DNA of 64,000 nucleotides. Source: Faucicola mancuniensis (lineage in GTDB: Bacteria; Pseudomonadota; Gammaproteobacteria; Pseudomonadales; Moraxellaceae). The stretch spans positions 1,798,001 through 1,862,000 of the forward strand of contig NZ_CP171363.1 of assembly GCF_046523945.1 (NCBI RefSeq), in the 5' to 3' direction. This document shows, piece by piece, positions 1 through 7,544 of the stretch; position 1 is the stretch's first letter, and every line of letters begins with the position of its first letter. Below the pieces are notes generated by a model that was not told where the DNA came from, did no database searches, and saw only the letters and a list, made by a program, of their open reading frames with translations. Position numbers and translations under genes: made by a program.

Positions 1-579
1 GAGATGATAAAAACACTGGCAGGTGTGGGGCAAAGCGATTTTGGCGAAAATTATGTACAAGAAGCCATTGCCAAAATCAACGAATTAAAAAATGTAACTG
101 CCAACGGCAAACCGCTCATTTGGCATTATATCGGACACATTCAACGTAACAAAACCAAAGATTTAGCCGAACATTTTGACTGGGTGCATGGCGTGGATAG
201 GTTGATTATTGCCGAACGGTTAAACGAACAACGCCCAAAAAATTTGCCAAAATTAAACATTTGTATCCAAATTAACATAGACGATGAAGACACTAAATCA
301 GGCTGTCAGCCAGAAGAATTGACTGAATTGGTCAAAAAAATTAGCCAATTAGAAAATATTGTGTTGCGTGGGCTGATGATTATCCCTGCCAAAAACAGCG
401 AAACGGCATTTGTCAAAACCAAACAATTATTTGACAAAAATCGCCAATTTCACGCCAATCCGCAAGATTGGGATACGCTGTCAATGGGGATGAGTGGCGA
501 TATGGCTCAAGCGATTGACGCAGGTTCAACTATTGTAAGAGTGGGGACGGCGATTTTTGGGGCGAGGGATTATAGCTAG
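1..579 (+). CDS. yggS: YggS/PLPBP family pyridoxal-phosphate homeostasis protein (5' partial)
   Basis: The reading frame is open from the first base, so the gene enters from outside the window; the ATG at 4 is internal. About 192 residues are visible. The motifs FGENYVQEA, WHYIGHIQRNK, the segment around INIDDEDTKSG, GLMIIP and SMGMSGD..AI..GST.VRVGTAIFG are typical of this TIM-barrel fold type III PLP-binding family, which is usually about 230 residues long. Roughly the first 40 residues, including the PLP-binding lysine, lie upstream. Family members control cellular PLP and amino/keto-acid balance and have no known catalytic activity. The stop TAG is at 577-579. Identification is secure; the start cannot be seen. 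Confidence 0.93.
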   Translation, partial: EMIKTLAGVGQSDFGENYVQEAIAKINELKNVTANGKPLIWHYIGHIQRNKTKDLAEHFDWVHGVDRLIIAERLNEQRPKNLPKLNICIQINIDDEDTKSGCQPEELTELVKKISQLENIVLRGLMIIPAKNSETAFVKTKQLFDKNRQFHANPQDWDTLSMGMSGDMAQAIDAGSTIVRVGTAIFGARDYS

Positions 580-634
580 TCTATTTACAGTTGTAAATAC
601 TTGGTTTATAATATTTTGAACAAATGGAGAGTAT

Positions 635-820
635 GTGGAAACAGGAAAATCCGCTCATGCTTTTTGTAGATTGCGTTGCGTGCTTGGACATTCTGAACAT
701 CAGATGGGTATTTGGAGTACGCCAAAAAATCCAGAAAATCATGCCAAACAAATTATCAGAAAGGTCAGTCAATGCCAAAGTGATAATCAAGTTATTGAAA
801 ATAATGGAGAAAATGAATGA
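635..820 (+). CDS. Small basic protein of unknown function, coupled to the next gene
   Basis: A 61-residue frame beginning with GTG at 635, preceded by a good ribosome site GGAGA at 626-630. It ends with TGA at 818-820, which overlaps the ATG of the next gene (817) as ATGA, a sign of translational coupling. The protein is rich in Cys, His and charged residues (HAFCRLRCVLGHSEH, then PKNPENHAKQIIRKV) and has no membrane segment. I do not recognise the family. The competing frame starting with ATG at 624 has no ribosome site. The size, tight overlap and DNA-binding partner recall a toxin-antitoxin arrangement, but that is inference only. Confidence 0.5.
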   Translation: METGKSAHAFCRLRCVLGHSEHQMGIWSTPKNPENHAKQIIRKVSQCQSDNQVIENNGENE

Positions 821-1266
821 ATACATACCATTTTACCATCGTCATTCGTGATAACCAACTTGATGAAATAGAAGACAAATTATTTGAAGCAGGCTGTGAT
901 GACGCACTACTTTGTTATTATAATGACGTGCCATATTTAGAGTTTGACCGAGAAGCAGACAACGCCGAACAAGCCATTAAAACCGCCATACAAGACATTC
1001 ATTTAGCAGGATTTTATGATTTAGCAGTGCAAGAAAGTGGGTTTAGCACGTTGGCAGAAATGGCAAACAAAATTGGTGTCTCTCGCATGACCATGACAAA
1101 TTATGCCAAAAACAAACGGGGCAAAACAGACTTTCCCAAACCGATGTATGGCATTACGTCCGCTTCAGCCCTGTACCGTTGGCAAGATGTAGCAAATTGG
1201 CTATATAAAGAAGGCAAGTTAGCCAAAGCCGATTATGATGTTGCACAAGTTGCCGTTGCATTTTAA
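817..1266 (+). CDS. Helix-turn-helix DNA-binding protein, partner of the preceding small ORF
   Basis: 149 residues. The N-terminal half (MNTYHFTIVIRD, then EAGCDDALLCYYNDVPYLEF) looks like a small alpha/beta domain. Residues about 78-100 (STLAEMANKIGVSRMTMTNY) form a clear helix-turn-helix, followed by KNKRGKTDFPKPMYG and LYRWQDVANWL, a winged-helix layout like that of excisionase/AlpA-type regulators. A GGAGA ribosome site lies at 805-809. The start overlaps the stop of the preceding small gene, so both are probably made from one transcript. It may repress its own two-gene operon. Function otherwise unknown; the DNA-binding call is fairly confident, the role is not. Confidence 0.75.
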   Translation: MNTYHFTIVIRDNQLDEIEDKLFEAGCDDALLCYYNDVPYLEFDREADNAEQAIKTAIQDIHLAGFYDLAVQESGFSTLAEMANKIGVSRMTMTNYAKNKRGKTDFPKPMYGITSASALYRWQDVANWLYKEGKLAKADYDVAQVAVAF

Positions 1267-1268
1267 AT

Positions 1269-2153
1269 TTATTTTTCTAACGATTTTAACAAAAAATTGA
1301 TATAACGAATTTGGGCGTTTTTTGTGTCCATTTCGCTTTTGCCGTTGCCTTTTTTAGCCATTTTTATCTCAATATTGACATAATCAATGTCATGAAAATG
1401 GGTGAAATTTGATAAAGATTTGTCCGTTATTTCACCAACATTTTCAACCACCACATTAAAATCATTTTGACAAATATTGTTAATCAATTGATTTTTATCA
1501 AAATTTTTAAAATCATTTTGGGTAAACCAAAACAAATTTTTTTGCTCTCTATCATGACGACACGCCACACGAATATCGCCCAATTCATCAATAAAATTTA
1601 GCCCAAAACGGCTGTAACGGCTGTTATTATGCAATGCCAACAACAAACTATCTGATTTTAAATTCAGTTTTTCTAAAATATATTGTGAAAATAAATACAA
1701 ATCTTGCTCATCAAGCGGATTATTTTCATCATAAAAAAAGATACGATTGGGGTCAATTTTGGTTTCGGATTGGCTGATTTGGTCGTAAAGCCCACGTTTT
1801 TCGTGATTTTCTAGCACCACCATACGTCCGCCATGATTGACAAGGCTCTGCAAACCACTGTCAAAACTGGCATCTTCAGAATCATGCACCACCAAATACC
1901 GCACTTTACCAATCGGTTGTTTTTCAAAAATGCCGATTTGATAGGCTTTTCCGTTTAAGCTGATTTGTTCATAATGGTAATTTACTTGATTTTTGTTGGC
2001 AAGTTGCAAATTGCCACGACTGATTAAATCTTTGTCTACAGGGTAAAGATTGGATAGTTGTTGAACATTAATAGCAAAACTCGGCTGAATTTGACAAAAA
2101 AAGGCAAATAAAAAGACAAAAATTGGGTAAGGTAATAAAAGATTTTTTGACAT
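1269..2153 (-). CDS. Secreted protein of unknown function, possibly a carboxypeptidase-fold hydrolase
   Basis: 294 residues with an N-terminal signal peptide (hydrophobic LLLPYPIFVFLFAFFCQI, then QPSFA before INVQQL), so it is exported. In order, the mature part shows VRYLVVHDSEDASFDSG, GGRMVVLENHEKRGLYD, IDPNRIFF, LLLALHNNS and YVNIEI. The spacing of H..E, DPNRIF, LHNN and a late acidic residue resembles zinc carboxypeptidase-like or N-formylglutamate-amidohydrolase-like folds, which is a tentative reading by eye. It ends 2 bases from the convergent gene to its left. It lies divergent to the NlpC/P60 gene, which also acts in the envelope. No experimental homologue recognised. Confidence 0.6.
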   Translation of the reverse strand: MSKNLLLPYPIFVFLFAFFCQIQPSFAINVQQLSNLYPVDKDLISRGNLQLANKNQVNYHYEQISLNGKAYQIGIFEKQPIGKVRYLVVHDSEDASFDSGLQSLVNHGGRMVVLENHEKRGLYDQISQSETKIDPNRIFFYDENNPLDEQDLYLFSQYILEKLNLKSDSLLLALHNNSRYSRFGLNFIDELGDIRVACRHDREQKNLFWFTQNDFKNFDKNQLINNICQNDFNVVVENVGEITDKSLSNFTHFHDIDYVNIEIKMAKKGNGKSEMDTKNAQIRYINFLLKSLEK

Positions 2154-2328
2154 GGTAAGAAAAATTTAAGAATTGGTTAAAAAATATACAACTGAATAAT
2201 GTCTATCATGACAAATTTTGGCATTTTTTTCTAGGGGGTTTTTGTAATTAATCAACAAAAGTTTTTTAAAGTTATATTTTTGTTACGGTATTATTACTGT
2301 GAACTTTCTGTTAGCTTTCCGTAGAGGG

Positions 2329-2455
2329 ATTTGGTTACATTGTAATATTTTTTAACATTTTAAATGAAAAAGATATCCAAATTTTGGACATTTTGTTGGT
2401 ATCATAGCCGAAATTTTATGATTATGTAACCAAATGAGATGTTATGTAATCAAAT
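2329..2455. promoter_or_regulatory. Three copies of a 12-base motif in the divergent intergenic region
   Basis: The AT-rich region 2154-2569 between two divergent envelope genes holds no gene. It contains ATTTGGTTACAT at 2329-2340 and two copies on the other strand, ATGTAACCAAAT at 2424-2435 and ATGTAATCAAAT at 2444-2455. An exact short palindrome, TCCAAATTTTGGA, lies near 2375. A related ATTTGGTTACA occurs at 25050-25060, about 35 bases ahead of the MscS gene. The repeats could be sites for one regulator; which one is unknown. Confidence 0.35.
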
Positions 2456-2569
2456 TTACCATTTTGTATAGATTGTTTTATTAAATTTTTTATCCTTATA
2501 TTTACTTTTTTGTTCATGTTAATAACTTTTTACAGACGATATACGGATAAAATGTTAAGCGAGCCGATT

Positions 2570-3079
2570 ATGACTTTTATCAAAAAAACTTTGCTAACGA
2601 TTGTACCTTGTGTGATGTTCAGTGCGATGCCAGCGACTGCAATGGCAAATGACAAGGTTGATAGTTTATTGGAAAAAATCACCACCATACAAAATCAAAC
2701 GTCAAGCACTGCTGAAGGTTTGTTGATAAAAGCAAAATCATTGATTGGCACGCCATATCGCTTTGGTGGCACAACGCCAAGCGGATTTGATTGCAGTGGT
2801 TTTATGCAATATGTGTTCAAAAATGCAGGGGTAACTTTGCCACGTACTTCTCGTGATATGGCGTTGGTCGGTAATAAGGTGTCTCGTGATGAGTTACAAG
2901 TGGGCGATATGGTGTTTTTTGCACATAGCGGCAGCCGTATTTCACATGTGGGTATGTATGTGGGCGAAGGCAAATTTATCCATTCACCATCAACAGGCAA
3001 AACAGTAGAGATTACTAGCATGGATTCAAAATATTGGGGCAATCGCTTTGTAACTGCTCGCCGAGTATTGGAATCTTAA
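2570..3079 (+). CDS. NlpC/P60 family cell-wall hydrolase, secreted
   Basis: The frame is open from 2510, but the ATG at 2570 gives a normal signal peptide (MTFIKKTLLTIVPCVMF, cleavage near AMA/ND) and has a purine-rich ribosome site, AGCGAG, just upstream. The mature part has a short helical linker, then an NlpC/P60 domain from about residue 50: GTPYRFGG, the catalytic Cys75 in FDCSGF, PRTSRDM, VGDMVFF, His126 in SHVGMYVG, and a third polar site at IHSPSTG. Such enzymes cut peptide cross-links of peptidoglycan (typically gamma-D-Glu to diamino acid). It is about the length of the Spr/MepS type but lacks a lipobox. A terminator follows. Family call secure; exact bond cut not known. Confidence 0.9.
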   Translation: MTFIKKTLLTIVPCVMFSAMPATAMANDKVDSLLEKITTIQNQTSSTAEGLLIKAKSLIGTPYRFGGTTPSGFDCSGFMQYVFKNAGVTLPRTSRDMALVGNKVSRDELQVGDMVFFAHSGSRISHVGMYVGEGKFIHSPSTGKTVEITSMDSKYWGNRFVTARRVLES

Positions 3080-3120
3080 TTGTTCTGATTGTTCACATCA
3101 TAAAAGTTTGATAATTTACA

Positions 3121-3150
3121 AAAAAAACAGGCATTTGTCTGTTTTTTTTA
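3121..3150 (+). terminator. Rho-independent terminator after the NlpC/P60 gene
   Basis: An A-rich left arm ending ACAGGC, loop ATTT, right arm GTCTGT followed by a run of T. One G-T wobble in the stem. It lies about 45 bases after the stop. Confidence 0.75.
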
Positions 3151-3238
3151 TGCGTTTGTCAAAATTTTTACTGATATTGCGTGTATTTTTAAGTAAAATT
3201 AATTATAATTTTGGTTTTTAATTATTTTACTTTGTATC

Positions 3239-4612
3239 ATGTCTGCCAATATTCCCCAAGTCCAAAATTCTTCTGCCAAAGCGACAGGTGTGGTTGCGTT
3301 TTGGTCACATTTGGCATCGGTTTTTTATTTGTTACCAAAAAGATGGCAAAATCCAAATACTTTATCAGGACAACTCAAGGCAAGCGAAACAGACAAGTTT
3401 ATTTTGTTTGTGCTGTTAACTATGATTGAGCTGTTTTTGCATGGCGGTTGGTATATGTTTATGCTCAATGCCGAAAAATATGTCGTAGGTATATCCAATA
3501 TTGTTGCCGATGATATGTTGTTATCAATGGCGACATTTGCGTTGGCATTGTTTAGCCTGTCTATATTAACTATTGCTGCTGTGTTAAATATCCCTGAAAA
3601 TAGCAAACGTTGGCTGTGGCTACAGGGTGCGTATGTGATGATGTATTTGTCTTATGGTTTGATGTTTACCATGGGATTTGGCGAAAATACCAGTGCTGTG
3701 AGTATTATGTTTTTGGGTGGCATGGTGTTAGGGCTGTTGTTATTGCGTTGGCGATTTATTTTGGCAGTGTATATTATTGCGGTGTTGATGTTGGTGGTTT
3801 TTTTGTTAAACCAACAGTTTAATTATATTGCTTCGTTACCAAGTTTGTATCCATCAGCTGAATCAGCAACGCACCCACTTTGGAAAGTCAGTCATATTTA
3901 TTTGTCAGTAACAAAAATTACGCTAACAGTATTGAGCGTTGCCCAAGTATTGCGAGTGCTTGAGTTACAGGAGGATACCATTTATCGCTTGTCCGAAGTT
4001 GATGCGTTGACAGGGGCGTACAATCGGCGTAGCATTTATGCCTATTTTGATTATTTGTGGGATTATCGTAACAGTTGGTCATCGGTGAGTGTGATTTATT
4101 TTGATTTGGATAAGTTTAAACAGGTCAATGACACTTTTGGACACCCAATCGGTGATAAAGTATTGGTCAATGCGGTCAAAGTGGTAGAAAATCTTTTGCC
4201 AAACCATGCAATCTTAGGTAGGTTAGGGGGCGAAGAATTTGTTGTGATTGTGCCAAATAGCGACAAACAGATAGTTGCAGAACTGGCACAAAATATTCGC
4301 AAACATATTGAAATGTATCCGATTATCTTAACGGATAACGCCCACATCGCCTTAAATCACAATCAACATCACCTAAAAGTAACCGCAAGTCTCGGCATAG
4401 CGACACTCTATCGTCAAAGCGAGTACGCATTACAAATGCCGTATTTTGATTTTTTATATTATTTGCGAAAACAAACATCAGTGTTGTTAGATTTACCAGT
4501 GGTATTTGATAAACTGGTGAATCGTGCTGACGAAGCCATGTACAAAGCCAAAATCACAGGTAGAAATCAAGTCATTACCGCCAAAGCCATGCAATTTACC
4601 GACAATATTTGA
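3239..4612 (+). CDS. Membrane diguanylate cyclase (GGDEF domain)
   Basis: 457 residues. The N-terminal ~230 residues hold about six hydrophobic helices with no recognised sensor fold. A GGDEF domain runs from about residue 254 (VDALTGAYNRRS) to the end, with YFDLDKFKQVNDTFGH..GD and the active-site GGEEF at about 330-334. All catalytic landmarks are present, so it should make cyclic di-GMP from two GTP at the inner membrane. The RxxD inhibitory site normally five residues before GGEEF is absent (NHAILGR there), so product feedback through that site is unlikely. There is an extra segment between the ASLGIATLY strand and the final DEAMYKAK helix. It ends 4 bases from the convergent truD. Confidence 0.93.
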   Translation: MSANIPQVQNSSAKATGVVAFWSHLASVFYLLPKRWQNPNTLSGQLKASETDKFILFVLLTMIELFLHGGWYMFMLNAEKYVVGISNIVADDMLLSMATFALALFSLSILTIAAVLNIPENSKRWLWLQGAYVMMYLSYGLMFTMGFGENTSAVSIMFLGGMVLGLLLLRWRFILAVYIIAVLMLVVFLLNQQFNYIASLPSLYPSAESATHPLWKVSHIYLSVTKITLTVLSVAQVLRVLELQEDTIYRLSEVDALTGAYNRRSIYAYFDYLWDYRNSWSSVSVIYFDLDKFKQVNDTFGHPIGDKVLVNAVKVVENLLPNHAILGRLGGEEFVVIVPNSDKQIVAELAQNIRKHIEMYPIILTDNAHIALNHNQHHLKVTASLGIATLYRQSEYALQMPYFDFLYYLRKQTSVLLDLPVVFDKLVNRADEAMYKAKITGRNQVITAKAMQFTDNI

Positions 4613-4616
4613 TTTA

Positions 4617-5711
4617 TCAATTCATCAAACACGCCAAAACAGTCGTGGCAAAACACCCAGTCGGCAATTTAAAATCTAACTGCAAACTGTTATCATCAAG
4701 CCATTGCCAATCAAAATCGCTAGGCAATAACCGTAACGCTCGGCGTTGCTGTTTTAAGCCAAATTCTGCCAAACCTGTTGCCAAAATTTGATACGTTGGA
4801 TTATTATCAATCACACTTTGTTCAAGTGTTTTAATCGCACCAAAACTTAATAACTCACCATCGCCCCACATCGCCCCTGTCAAATGAATATCGGCAAGAT
4901 TGATCCGTTGGATAATCTCATCATCAATCTGCGTTGGCACAAAAATACTTTGACTGCCTGCCAAATTCATCACATCGCCCAACATTGGCATTTGCCAAGT
5001 CTGTTCTCGGACACGTTTTGCCAAAATGGCGTTAAACAGTTCACTTCTGGCAGATGACAAATAAAGGCTGATACGGTCTTTGTCTTTTTTTGGGTGGATT
5101 TTTTTACCAAAAATGGTTTTATTTTCAAACAGTTGTAACGCTTGTTCAAGATTACCATCATCTCGCCCAAAACGCTGTTCACCAAAATAATTTGGCACAC
5201 CGTGTTGTTTAATAAGCGTTAATTGTGTGTCAATTTCTGCATGATTGCCAACAATATTTTGCAAGGTAATAATAAATTGGTTAAATTTGTGCGTGCCACG
5301 ATTGAGTTTTTTATCGTGCCAATGCGTTGCCAAAATATGAATATTTTCATTAGTTTGCAAATCATTTTTGACAAAATCTAACAAATCTTGGCTAGGGGCT
5401 TGTTTTTTTGGAATTCTTAAACTAAACCATTGGCTTGTGATGGCATGGCGGTCTTTTAACCCTGAAAAACCAATGTCTTTGGTGGGAATATTCGCCCATT
5501 TTGCCAAAAGCTTGACAACATATTGGGTGTTAAGATTGGTTTTTTGTAAATGTAGCCAAAGATGTTCACCTTGATTGGCAAAATCTATGTGCATGATTTC
5601 ATTAACAATAAAATCACTGGGCTTTTGTCTGTAAATCGCCGATTGGATACTGGGTGCATAAGGGTTTGGTAACGCCTTTGCACCCAGTTGTGTTGGTTTT
5701 GTGGTTGTCAT
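4617..5711 (-). CDS. truD: tRNA pseudouridine(13) synthase TruD
   Basis: Residues are counted from ATG at 5711 (MTTTKPT); the longer frame to 5768 would overlap the upstream gene's end. The catalytic motif GFSGLKDRHA carries the nucleophile Asp87. RGTHKFNQFIITLQNI, VPNYFGEQRFG and the TRUD insertion domain, with LYLSSARSELFNA and LPSDFDW, follow in normal order. It converts U13 of tRNA-Glu (and some others) to pseudouridine. The length, about 364 residues, fits the family. It starts 11 bases after the end of the preceding KAS III-type gene on the same strand, so the two may be co-transcribed. Confidence 0.95.
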   Translation of the reverse strand: MTTTKPTQLGAKALPNPYAPSIQSAIYRQKPSDFIVNEIMHIDFANQGEHLWLHLQKTNLNTQYVVKLLAKWANIPTKDIGFSGLKDRHAITSQWFSLRIPKKQAPSQDLLDFVKNDLQTNENIHILATHWHDKKLNRGTHKFNQFIITLQNIVGNHAEIDTQLTLIKQHGVPNYFGEQRFGRDDGNLEQALQLFENKTIFGKKIHPKKDKDRISLYLSSARSELFNAILAKRVREQTWQMPMLGDVMNLAGSQSIFVPTQIDDEIIQRINLADIHLTGAMWGDGELLSFGAIKTLEQSVIDNNPTYQILATGLAEFGLKQQRRALRLLPSDFDWQWLDDNSLQLDFKLPTGCFATTVLACLMN

Positions 5712-5721
5712 TTGCGTGTTA

Positions 5722-6870
5722 TCACACTTTTTTAACCAAAACCGAGCCGATAGAATAACCTGCCCCAAATGAACAAATCACGCCCAAATCGCCTGATTGC
5801 ATATTTTCTTGGTGTTTGTGAAAGGCAATCATTGGGCTGGCTGAGCTGGTGTTGCCGTATTCTTGGATAACGGTTGGGGCGAGTGATTTGTCCGCATCTT
5901 TGCCGACTACCGAACGCAAAATCAAGTCAATCATATTAATGTTGGCTTGGTGTAGCCACATTTTTTTGACATCAGTGCCTTGCAAATTGTTTTCTTTTAA
6001 ATGCTCGTTAATCAAATTTGACACCGCAGGGCAGACTTCTTTGAATACTTTTCGCCCTTCTTGCAAAAATAATTTGTCAGTAACAGGCTCGTTTAAGTCA
6101 TGATACAGTGGTTTGTCGCTTGCCAATGATTCGGCACGGTCTAAAAAGCCCAACTCGTTTTTGATATTGGTTGAAAACTGGGTGTAAAGTTTGCTATTGA
6201 TGATTTCGTAGCCTTTTGGCGAATCGCCACATTCTTCAATGATACTGGCGGTCGCCACATCACCAAAAATAAAGTGGCTATCACGATTTCGCCAGTTTAC
6301 ATGAGCGGTGGTAACTTCAATATTTAACACGGCTATGCGTTTGCCAAGCCCTGCTTGGATTGAGCCAATCGCTTGGGCGATACCAAAGGTCGCCGCACTA
6401 CATGCCACATTCATATCATAGGCAAAGCCTTTTGTCATGCCGATGGCGTGCTGAATTTCAATGGCAATGGCAGGGTAGGCACGTTGAAAATTTGAACTGG
6501 CGACAATAATCGCATCAAGTTCTTCGCCTTTTAATTCTGCATTGTCAAGAGCTTGGTTTAAGGCTTTTACGCCCATTTCCGCCATGATGGACAGCTCTTC
6601 ACCAAGTTTGCGAGCAGGGATAATCGGCGACATGATTTTTGGGTCTAAAATCCCTGATTTTTCAGTAACATAGCGTGATTTTATGCCAGATACTTTTTCA
6701 ATAAATTCGGCTGATGAATGCTCTAATGCAACTTTTTCGCCTTTGGCGATGGCTTCGGCATTTTCAGCGTTATAATTGTCCACATATTGATTAAACGCTG
6801 TTACCAACTCTTCGTTGCTAATGCTAAACGGTGGGGTGTAAAGTCCTGTTGCGGTAAGGCAAATTGTCAT
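5722..6870 (-). CDS. Beta-ketoacyl-ACP synthase III family protein
   Basis: 382 residues, longer than standard FabH (about 320). It has the KAS III catalytic triad: Cys157 in NVACSAATFGI, His in WLHQANINMIDL and Asn in EYGNTSSASP, plus a C-terminal SFGAGYSIGSVLV. The extra length lies in an N-terminal insertion (around DNYNAENAEAIAKGEK) and a middle segment near DRAESLASDKPLYHD. The family condenses an acyl thioester with malonyl-ACP to begin fatty-acid synthesis. Long members of this type in pseudomonads can use medium-chain acyl-CoA, so the substrate here is open. Single gene with a divergent promoter region to its right; truD lies downstream. Confidence 0.88.
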   Translation of the reverse strand: MTICLTATGLYTPPFSISNEELVTAFNQYVDNYNAENAEAIAKGEKVALEHSSAEFIEKVSGIKSRYVTEKSGILDPKIMSPIIPARKLGEELSIMAEMGVKALNQALDNAELKGEELDAIIVASSNFQRAYPAIAIEIQHAIGMTKGFAYDMNVACSAATFGIAQAIGSIQAGLGKRIAVLNIEVTTAHVNWRNRDSHFIFGDVATASIIEECGDSPKGYEIINSKLYTQFSTNIKNELGFLDRAESLASDKPLYHDLNEPVTDKLFLQEGRKVFKEVCPAVSNLINEHLKENNLQGTDVKKMWLHQANINMIDLILRSVVGKDADKSLAPTVIQEYGNTSSASPMIAFHKHQENMQSGDLGVICSFGAGYSIGSVLVKKV

Positions 6871-7092
6871 GATTTATTCCTTTTGAAAAAAATGATAAAA
6901 GTGAAAATGGTAGTATATTATGCCTGTTTTTTTTTAAATTTGCGAATATTGTTACAAAATATTTCAAATTTTTGAAAAATAGAAATTTATTATCAAAATT
7001 TTTGTAAAGATACTTGTTAATTTAGCAAAAATAGTTTACATTAAGTTACAAGGGAACTTTTCGCCTTTCGTTTTTTTTGCAAGGAGCTTGGT

Positions 7093-7440
7093 ATGAACGA
7101 AAATCAACTTGACCAAATCAAAAATCACCCATCATTTAAACTGATGGAAGCCAAAAAATCTCGTCTGGGTACAGTTTTTACTATTTTAACCTTGGTTGTT
7201 TATTTTAGCTATATTATTATGATTGGCACAATGCCAGAGCTATTTGCAACCCCTGTGGGTGCTGGTAAAGTTACGACTGTCGGTATTTATTGGGGCGTGT
7301 TTGTTATTTTGTTTGCCTTTGTCATCACTGTCATTTATATTTATAAAGCCAATGGCGAATTTGATGATTTAACCAAAAAAGTTATCAGCGATTTAGATTT
7401 ATCGGTGGATAAAGCCCCTGTGGTCACAAACGCTCATTAA
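7093..7440 (+). CDS. yjcH: DUF485 small membrane protein, YjcH-like, partner of acetate symporter
   Basis: 115 residues with two hydrophobic helices (TVFTILTLVVYFSYIIMIG and the WGVFVILFAFVITVIYIY region) after a charged N-terminus with NHPSFKLMEAKKSRLG, the usual DUF485 pattern. A strong ribosome site AAGGAG lies at 7080-7085. In most proteobacteria this gene directly precedes actP, as here (104 bases apart). It is thought to accompany the symporter in the inner membrane; its biochemical role is not established. Confidence 0.9.
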   Translation: MNENQLDQIKNHPSFKLMEAKKSRLGTVFTILTLVVYFSYIIMIGTMPELFATPVGAGKVTTVGIYWGVFVILFAFVITVIYIYKANGEFDDLTKKVISDLDLSVDKAPVVTNAH

Positions 7441-7544
7441 TCGATTTTTAATTGTAGTCTTTTTATTTGGTTGGCTTGATAATTAAGATTAGTGTCTTTA
7501 TATTGTTAAGTTTTTATAAATATAGTTTTAAATAAGTATGTTTT

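Noticed and set aside
624..851. Alternative 75-residue frame over the small gene at 635
   Set aside because: No ribosome site, runs past the start of the next gene, and the 635 frame has better signals and an ATGA junction.
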